A DNA stretch of 64,000 nucleotides from Actinomycetospora chiangmaiensis DSM 45062. GTDB lineage: Bacteria > Actinomycetota > Actinomycetes > Mycobacteriales > Pseudonocardiaceae. The DNA is taken from contig NZ_KB903218.1 of assembly GCF_000379625.1 (NCBI RefSeq), positions 248,001 through 312,000 on the forward strand, given 5' to 3'. Each line of letters starts with the position of its first letter. Position 1 is the stretch's first letter. The position numbers and the translations under genes are program-made. A model generated the notes under the pieces. The model did not search any database. It had not been told where the DNA came from and worked only from the letters and a program-made list of their open reading frames with translations. This document shows, piece by piece, positions 59,186 through 64,000 of this stretch.

Positions 59186-60760
59186 TCAGCTGTTCCTCGT
59201 CACGCGGATGCCTGCGGCCTCGCGGTCCCAGGTGGTGGGACCGACCCCGGCGTCGCGGAGCAGGTTCTTCTGCACCTTGTGGGTCGGGGTCTTGGGCAGG
59301 GCGTCCGCGACCTCGACGTACCGCGGCACCATGAAGTAGGGCAGCCGGTCGACGAGGAACGCGGTCAGCTCCGCCGGGTCGAGCCCGACGTCGGGCTGGA
59401 GCACCACGACGACCTTGATCTCGTCCTCCGTGAGCGCCGACGGCACCGCGACCACCGCGCTCTCGTAGACGGCGGGGTGCTCGTTGACCGTGCGCTCGAC
59501 CTCGAAGCTGGAGATGTTCTCGCCGCGGCGGCGCAGCGCGTCCTTCATGCGGTCGCAGAAGAAGAAGCGACCGTCGGCGTCGGTGCGGAAGGCGTCGCCG
59601 GTGTGCAGCCAGCCGTCGCGCACGACGCGGGCCGTCTCCTCCGGGCGGCCGTGGTAGCCGGCCATCACGGTGTGCGGCACCTGCGGACGCACCAGGAGCT
59701 CGCCGATCTCGCCCGACCCGACGTCGTGACCCTCGGCGTCGACGAGCCGCAGGTCGTACCCCGCGCGCGGGAAGCCCGCCTCGCCGCCGACCACCGTCTC
59801 CGGCGGCCCGTCGAGCACGGCGCCGATCTCGCTCATGCCGTAGACGGCCGCGAGGTCGACGCCGAACCGACGCCGGAAGGTGGCGACGTCGCTCGCGAGC
59901 GGCGCCATGATCGCGAGCTCGAGCGGGTTGTCGGCGTCGTCGGGGGCGGGGGCACGCTGCGCGAGCAGTTCGGCCATCGCGCCCAGCAGCACGGTGACGG
60001 TGATGCCGTGCTCGCGCACGGTCGGCCAGAACCCGCCGACCGAGAACCCGGGTTCCAGCACGCAGGGGATCGCGTGGATGAGGGCCTGGTAGACGCCGTA
60101 CCACTGGCCGGCGAGGTGGAACACCGGGAGCGTGACCAGCGCCCGATCGCCGGTGTGTGGACGCGCCTGGTGCTCGCGGCTCGCGTAGGTGTAGGCGTGC
60201 GCGTGGGGGACCAGGACGCCCTTGGAGAGCCCGGTCGTCCCGGAGGTGTACATGATCGCGTGCAGCTCGTCGGGCCCGCGGCGGACCGGGCTCGCCGGGG
60301 CGTCCACCGCGTCGAGCGGGACGACGCGGAAGCGTCCCGGCGGCAGGATGTCGCCCGGGTCGCCCCGAACCACCACCGTGCGCAGCGCCGGGACCTCGTC
60401 CGCGACCCGCGCGAGCCGGTCGAGGTAGTGCGCCTCGACGACGAGCGTCTCGGCGCCGCAGTCGCGCAGGACGTGGGCGAGGAACGTGCCCTTGTAGGCG
60501 GTGTTCACGGGGACCTCGACGCCCCCGGTGAGCACGACGCCCAGCCACACGTGGACCGCGTCGAGGGAGTTGTCGAGCAGCAGGGCGACCGGCCGGTCCA
60601 TGCCGGCCGCCAGGCCCCCGCCGAGGCGGAGGGCGCGCTCGACGGCCTGCGCCAGGGTCCAGGTGCCGTCCCGGTCGGTCTGGGTGACGGCGTCCCCGGC
60701 CGCGAGGGCCCGCTCGACCGCCGCCAGCAGGGTTCGGTCCTCGAGTGCGGGCAGGCCCAC
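59186..60760 (-). CDS. Acyl-CoA synthetase (AMP-binding, ATP-dependent)
   Basis: 524 residues from GTG 60760. P-loop-like MYTSGTTGLSKGVLVPHAH, YGMSEIG, GWLHTGDAFR, DRMKDALRRRGENISSFEVE and LPKTPTHKVQKNLL are complete adenylation motifs of crotonobetaine/fatty-acyl-CoA ligases. It makes acyl-CoA, presumably the substrate of the carboxylase encoded next (one-base gap). A TetR operator candidate lies 37 bp upstream. Confidence 0.9.
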   Translation of the reverse strand: MGLPALEDRTLLAAVERALAAGDAVTQTDRDGTWTLAQAVERALRLGGGLAAGMDRPVALLLDNSLDAVHVWLGVVLTGGVEVPVNTAYKGTFLAHVLRDCGAETLVVEAHYLDRLARVADEVPALRTVVVRGDPGDILPPGRFRVVPLDAVDAPASPVRRGPDELHAIMYTSGTTGLSKGVLVPHAHAYTYASREHQARPHTGDRALVTLPVFHLAGQWYGVYQALIHAIPCVLEPGFSVGGFWPTVREHGITVTVLLGAMAELLAQRAPAPDDADNPLELAIMAPLASDVATFRRRFGVDLAAVYGMSEIGAVLDGPPETVVGGEAGFPRAGYDLRLVDAEGHDVGSGEIGELLVRPQVPHTVMAGYHGRPEETARVVRDGWLHTGDAFRTDADGRFFFCDRMKDALRRRGENISSFEVERTVNEHPAVYESAVVAVPSALTEDEIKVVVVLQPDVGLDPAELTAFLVDRLPYFMVPRYVEVADALPKTPTHKVQKNLLRDAGVGPTTWDREAAGIRVTRNS

Positions 60761-60796
60761 GGTCGTCCCCTCCCACGGCGGCGTGTCGGACCGGAC

Positions 60797-60812
60797 TTTA
60801 CAGCGCTGTCAA
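60797..60812. promoter_or_regulatory. TetR operator candidate for acyl-CoA synthetase operon
   Basis: TTTACAGCGCTGTCAA, palindromic in 7 of 8 pairs, with a perfect ACAGCGCTGT core. On the - strand it includes TTGACA. Located in the divergent gap between the operon and the TPR gene. Confidence 0.55.
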
Positions 60813-60872
60813 GTGTGGGAGAGGCGCGCAACCACCTCGACACGGATGCGGCCCAGGAGGTGCAATCGTCCC

Positions 60873-61709
60873 GTGAGCAGCACGGATGCCCCCGACACGA
60901 CGCCGTCGTCGGAGTTCTACCTCGACCTGGCGCTCAGGACGGTGGAGCGCGCGCGGGAACTGGCCGACGCCGACGAGCGTCCGGACCTGTACGGCGTGAT
61001 CCTCCACGACATGGCCGAGCTCTACGAGGCGACCGGTCGGGAGTCCGAGGCGGTCGACCTCTACCGACGGTCCGCCGCGGCCAAGCGCCGACGGTCCGCC
61101 ACGGCCGATCTCCTCGTGACGCTCCAGACGCTCGCCTCCCGCCTCATCGACCGCGCGCAGTTCGACGAGGCACGTGCCGTGACCGAGGAGGCGGCCGAGC
61201 TCATCGGCCGGTCGGGCGACATGAGCCCCGCCACGCGCGCCGGCCGCGCCTTCAGCCTCGGCGTCCTCTACGACCGCCTCGGCGACTCCGGGGAGGAGGG
61301 CGCCCACCGGAAGGCCCTCGAGGCGTTCGAACTCTCCCTGTCGCTCTACGACGGCGACACCGAACCCGCGGCGTGCGCGAACGCGCTGCGGGAGGTCGGA
61401 CGGCTGCAGCTGCTCCTCGGGCACGAGCAGGACGCGGTCGAGAGCCTCTCCGAGGCCGTGCAGTTCTACGAGCACGACGGTGACCGGGACGGGCAGGTCG
61501 TGGTGCTGATCGACCTCGGACGCCTCTACCAGCGCCTGGCCGAGCAGAGTGCGTCGCGCACGCTGGTGCCCGCGCCGCGGGTGCCGGCCGACGACGTGCC
61601 CCCGGAGCCGCCGGCGGAGGGCGACGAGGACGGCGACGGGGACGGCGACGAGGACGTGCCGGCAGTGCCCGACGCCTCCGACCTCGATCCGGCGACGACC
61701 GCCCGCTGA
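60873..61709 (+). CDS. TPR-repeat protein with acidic tail
   Basis: 278 residues from GTG 60873, with aggagg 12 bases upstream. Several TPR-like helix pairs (about 20-210: YGVILHDMAELYEATGRESEAVDLYRRSAAAKR and similar). The C-terminal 45 residues are Pro/Asp/Glu-rich (EGDEDGDGDGDEDV). TPR folds mediate protein contacts; no enzymatic domain is present. It is divergent from the acyl-CoA synthetase operon and could share its operator. Function unknown. Confidence 0.75.
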   Translation: MSSTDAPDTTPSSEFYLDLALRTVERARELADADERPDLYGVILHDMAELYEATGRESEAVDLYRRSAAAKRRRSATADLLVTLQTLASRLIDRAQFDEARAVTEEAAELIGRSGDMSPATRAGRAFSLGVLYDRLGDSGEEGAHRKALEAFELSLSLYDGDTEPAACANALREVGRLQLLLGHEQDAVESLSEAVQFYEHDGDRDGQVVVLIDLGRLYQRLAEQSASRTLVPAPRVPADDVPPEPPAEGDEDGDGDGDEDVPAVPDASDLDPATTAR

Positions 61710-61723
61710 CGGCGGGTGGCCGG

Positions 61724-63247
61724 CTACGGGTAGCGGCGGGGGCTGAACACGCGCTCGCCCACCCACCGCGTCTGCGACGAGCCGACGATCAGCAGCGTGC
61801 GCATGTCGATCTCGGACGGCTCCAGCGCGCCGAGCTCGACCACCCGCACCGACTCCGCCGGCCCGTCGACGTCGCGTCCGACGATCACCGGCGTCGTCTC
61901 GTCGCGGTACTTGAGCAGGATCTCCTTGGCCGCCTCGACCTGCCAGGTGCGGGACCGGGACGCGGGGTTGTAGAGCGCGATCACCATGTCGGCGTCGGCC
62001 ACCGCGGCGAGGCGGCGCGCCACGACGTCCCACGACTTCAGCCGGTCGGACAGGCTGATCGTCGCGTAGTCGTGGCCGAGCGGGGCGCCGATCCGGGCGG
62101 CCACGGCGTGCGCCGCGGTGACGCCCGGAAGCACGCGGACCTCGACGTCGGGGTAGTCCTCCGCCGCCACCTCGACGACGGCCGACGCCATCGCGAAGAC
62201 CCCCGGGTCCCCCGAGGAGACGACCGCGACCCGTCGTCCGGAACGGGCGAGATCCAGCGCGAAGGCGGCCCGTTCGGACTCGACCTTGTTGTCCGACCCG
62301 TGGACCCGCTGGCGCGGGTTCACCGGCACGCGCGCGACGTAGGTGGTGTACCCAATGACGTCGTCCGCGGCCGCGAGCGCGCTGAACGCCTCGGGCGTCA
62401 GCCGGTCGCGGCTGCCGGGGCCGAGGCCGACGACGGTGACGAGGCCGGTCGACGGTGTGGGTTCACTGCCACTGGGTGCACGCAGTGACGCGTTGCTTGC
62501 ACCGGAGGTGCCGTCCGCCCGCGCCCGCTCCGTCGTCGCCACGTGCACCCGCGAGGGCACGATCCCGACGCTGAAGTACGGCACCGACGCCGGGTCCACG
62601 TCCTCCAGCAGGCCCTGGCGTTCCTCGGCCTGGCTCGCCCGCTCGACGTAGCGGGCCTCGTCGGCGCGCCCGGCGACCCGCATCGCCGTGCGAACACCCG
62701 TGAACGTGCGGCCGAGCTTCATCACGGCTGCCGCGTCGGTGTCGGCCAGCCGCCGCGCGAGCTCGTCGGGCGGGAGCGTGCCGGGGAGCACGGTGAGGAC
62801 CTCGTCGCGCTCCACCAGGGGCGTCCCGAGCGTGGCGGCGGCGGCCGACACGCTGGTCACCCCGGGCACGACCTCGGCCGTATAGCGGTGCGCCAGCCGT
62901 TTGTGCAGATGCATGTACGACCCGTAGAAGAACGGGTCGCCCTCGGAGAGCACCACCACGTCGCGGCCGGCGTCGAGGTGCGCGGCCAGGCGGGCGGCGG
63001 CCTCGGTGTAGAAGGCGTCGATCCGGCCCTGGTAGTCGTCGGTGTCCTCGGTGGTCACCGGGTAGGTCAGGGCCTCCTCGATCTGCGTGCCGAGGTACTG
63101 CGCCGCGATCCGCCGCGCGTTCGACCGCCCGTGCCGCGCGCAGTGGTAGGCGACGACGTCGGCGGCGCGGATCAGGTCGACCGCCTTCACCGTCATCAGC
63201 CCGGGATCGCCCGGGCCGACGCCGACGCCGAAGAGGCGGCCGGTCAT
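61724..63247 (-). CDS. cobIJ: Bifunctional precorrin-2 C20- / precorrin-3B C17-methyltransferase
   Basis: 507 residues, ATG overlapping the cobH stop. N-terminal CobI (GVGVGPGDPGLMTVKAVDLIRAAD, SEGDPFFYGSYMHLH) and C-terminal CobJ (VVGLGPGSRDRLTPEAFSALAAADDVIGYTTYV, SSGDPGVFAMASAVVE) are fused as in mycobacteria. It methylates precorrin-2 at C20 and precorrin-3B at C17. The interdomain linker (about 247-266, GASNASLRAPSGSEPTP) is encoded by an inverted family D palindromic element. Confidence 0.94.
   Translation of the reverse strand: MTGRLFGVGVGPGDPGLMTVKAVDLIRAADVVAYHCARHGRSNARRIAAQYLGTQIEEALTYPVTTEDTDDYQGRIDAFYTEAAARLAAHLDAGRDVVVLSEGDPFFYGSYMHLHKRLAHRYTAEVVPGVTSVSAAAATLGTPLVERDEVLTVLPGTLPPDELARRLADTDAAAVMKLGRTFTGVRTAMRVAGRADEARYVERASQAEERQGLLEDVDPASVPYFSVGIVPSRVHVATTERARADGTSGASNASLRAPSGSEPTPSTGLVTVVGLGPGSRDRLTPEAFSALAAADDVIGYTTYVARVPVNPRQRVHGSDNKVESERAAFALDLARSGRRVAVVSSGDPGVFAMASAVVEVAAEDYPDVEVRVLPGVTAAHAVAARIGAPLGHDYATISLSDRLKSWDVVARRLAAVADADMVIALYNPASRSRTWQVEAAKEILLKYRDETTPVIVGRDVDGPAESVRVVELGALEPSEIDMRTLLIVGSSQTRWVGERVFSPRRYP
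62451..62506. repeat. Palindromic element family D, inverted copy in cobIJ linker
   Basis: Aligns to the reverse complement of the 59.0-kb copy at 42 of 56 positions, including GACGGTGTGG and CTGCCACTGG. In frame between the two methyltransferase domains. Confidence 0.7.
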
Positions 63248-63963
63248 GCGCGTGCCCCCAGGGCCAGCGCGTTCACGGCACCGACGGTCATCGCCGACCC
63301 GCCGCGCCGTCCGTGCACCACCACGTGCTCCAGCCCGGACGGGTGCCCCGCCAGCGCGGCCTTCGACTCCATCGCGCCGACGAACCCGACGGGCAGCCCC
63401 AGCACGACGGCGGGTCGCGGCGCGCCGGCCTCGATCATCTCGAGCAGGCGGAACAGCGCGGTCGGGGCGTTGCCGATCGCGACGACGGCGCCCTCCAGCA
63501 GCGGCAGCCACAGGTCCAACGCGGCGGCGGAGCGCGTCGTGCCCAGGGCCGCGGCGCGCGCGGGCACGTCCGGGTCGTTCAGCGTGCACACCACGTCGTT
63601 GCCCGCCGGGAGGAACCGCCGCGTGATCCCCGAGGCGACCATCATCGCGTCGCAGAGCACCGGGGCGCCCGCCCGCAGCGCCGCGTGGGCGGCGGCGACC
63701 GCACCCGGCGTCACGGCGGTGTCCAGCCCGAGGTCGGTCATGCCGCAGGAGTGGATCATCCGGACGACGAGGTCGTGCGCGTCGGCCGGCAGGTGCCCCA
63801 GCTCGGCCTCGGACCGGATGATCGCGAACGAACGGCGGTAGATCTCGTCGCCGTCGACCACATACGCGGGGACCGCCCGGGAGTCCGGCTGACGGATCTC
63901 CCGTCGCTGCGCTCGCCCGGCCTGGATCACGCCCGCCACCGGGGCCACGTCGCCCGAGATCAT
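63244..63963 (-). CDS. cobH: Precorrin-8X methylmutase
   Basis: 239 residues, ATG 63963. DEIYRRSFAIIRSEAEL, VVRMIHSCGM and LPVGFVGAMESKAAL are the CobH signatures, including the catalytic His. It moves the C11 methyl to C12, forming hydrogenobyrinate. The first 36 residues (to VPAYVVDG) are longer than in many homologs. It overlaps cobIJ by four bases and the upstream gene by four. Confidence 0.94.
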   Translation of the reverse strand: MISGDVAPVAGVIQAGRAQRREIRQPDSRAVPAYVVDGDEIYRRSFAIIRSEAELGHLPADAHDLVVRMIHSCGMTDLGLDTAVTPGAVAAAHAALRAGAPVLCDAMMVASGITRRFLPAGNDVVCTLNDPDVPARAAALGTTRSAAALDLWLPLLEGAVVAIGNAPTALFRLLEMIEAGAPRPAVVLGLPVGFVGAMESKAALAGHPSGLEHVVVHGRRGGSAMTVGAVNALALGARA

Positions 63964-64000
63964 CCGTTCACCTTCCCCGAGCGCACGACCGTGCGGTACG
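63960..64000 (-). CDS. 3' end of upstream cobalamin gene (possibly cobG)
   Basis: On the - strand the last 41 bases read YRTVVRSGKVNG then TGA, overlapping the cobH ATG (ATGA). Mycobacterial cobG-cobH-cobIJ order suggests precorrin-3B synthase, but too little is visible to identify it from sequence. Confidence 0.4.
   Translation of the reverse strand, partial: YRTVVRSGKVNG

Overview
The window looks like a chromosomal segment of a very GC-rich actinobacterium. Codons end almost always in G or C, GTG starts are frequent, many genes overlap by 4 bases (ATGA or GTGA), and several genes have a TANNNT -10 box 6-8 bases before the start codon, as in leaderless mRNAs. Gene content (fatty acyl-AMP ligases, acyl-ACP desaturases, CobIJ fusion, paired LLM flavoproteins) fits a Pseudonocardiales-type organism; this assignment is inference from style and content.

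Positions 1-18620 hold a + strand lipid/polyketide locus: a PUFA-synthase-like AT-ACP-ACP-KR-DH protein (entered mid-gene), a PfaC-type double FabA-like dehydratase, a PfaD-type enoyl reductase, a dedicated acetyl-CoA carboxylase (fused beta-alpha carboxyltransferase, biotin carrier, biotin carboxylase), a membrane desaturase, a free ACP, a cyclopropane-synthase-like methyltransferase, a P450, a type II thioesterase and a fatty acyl-AMP ligase (FAAL). The otherwise overlapping run is interrupted between accC and the desaturase by an antisense gene flanked by two near-identical 40-bp hairpins.

Positions 18630-37316 hold a MarR-SDR pair, a frameshifted P450, a MalFGK-type ABC importer operon led by a 2Fe-2S flavin reductase, a divergent MFS transporter, and a nine-gene - strand operon (FAAL, ferritin-like diiron oxygenase, hotdog protein, ACP, methyltransferase, acyl-ACP desaturase, thioesterase, FAD oxidoreductase, P450) that repeats the enzyme logic of the first locus. 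A divergent P450 follows.

Positions 37385-64000 are more housekeeping: metY-metX behind a leaderless 29-codon upstream reading frame, an ArsR regulator, a lipase-like hydrolase, SDRs, hotdog thioesterase, PaaX-like regulator, two LLM oxidoreductases, cobL-cobM-cobK, a GAF-PucR regulator, a remnant FAD gene, methyltransferase, a TetR-SDR pair with a strong operator, a TetR / fused acyl-CoA carboxylase / acyl-CoA synthetase operon, a TPR protein, and cobIJ-cobH.

The most unusual signal is a set of short (about 40-66 bp) mostly palindromic repeats in at least five families. Members sit both between genes and, in frame, inside seven protein genes, nearly always in linkers or termini: the PKS AT-ACP linker (four related copies), the double dehydratase N-terminal linker, the PaaX-like protein, the CobL tail, the CobK N-terminus, two loops of the fused carboxylase and the CobI-CobJ linker. 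This resembles the protein-coding palindromic elements known from Rickettsia, here in a high-GC actinobacterium.
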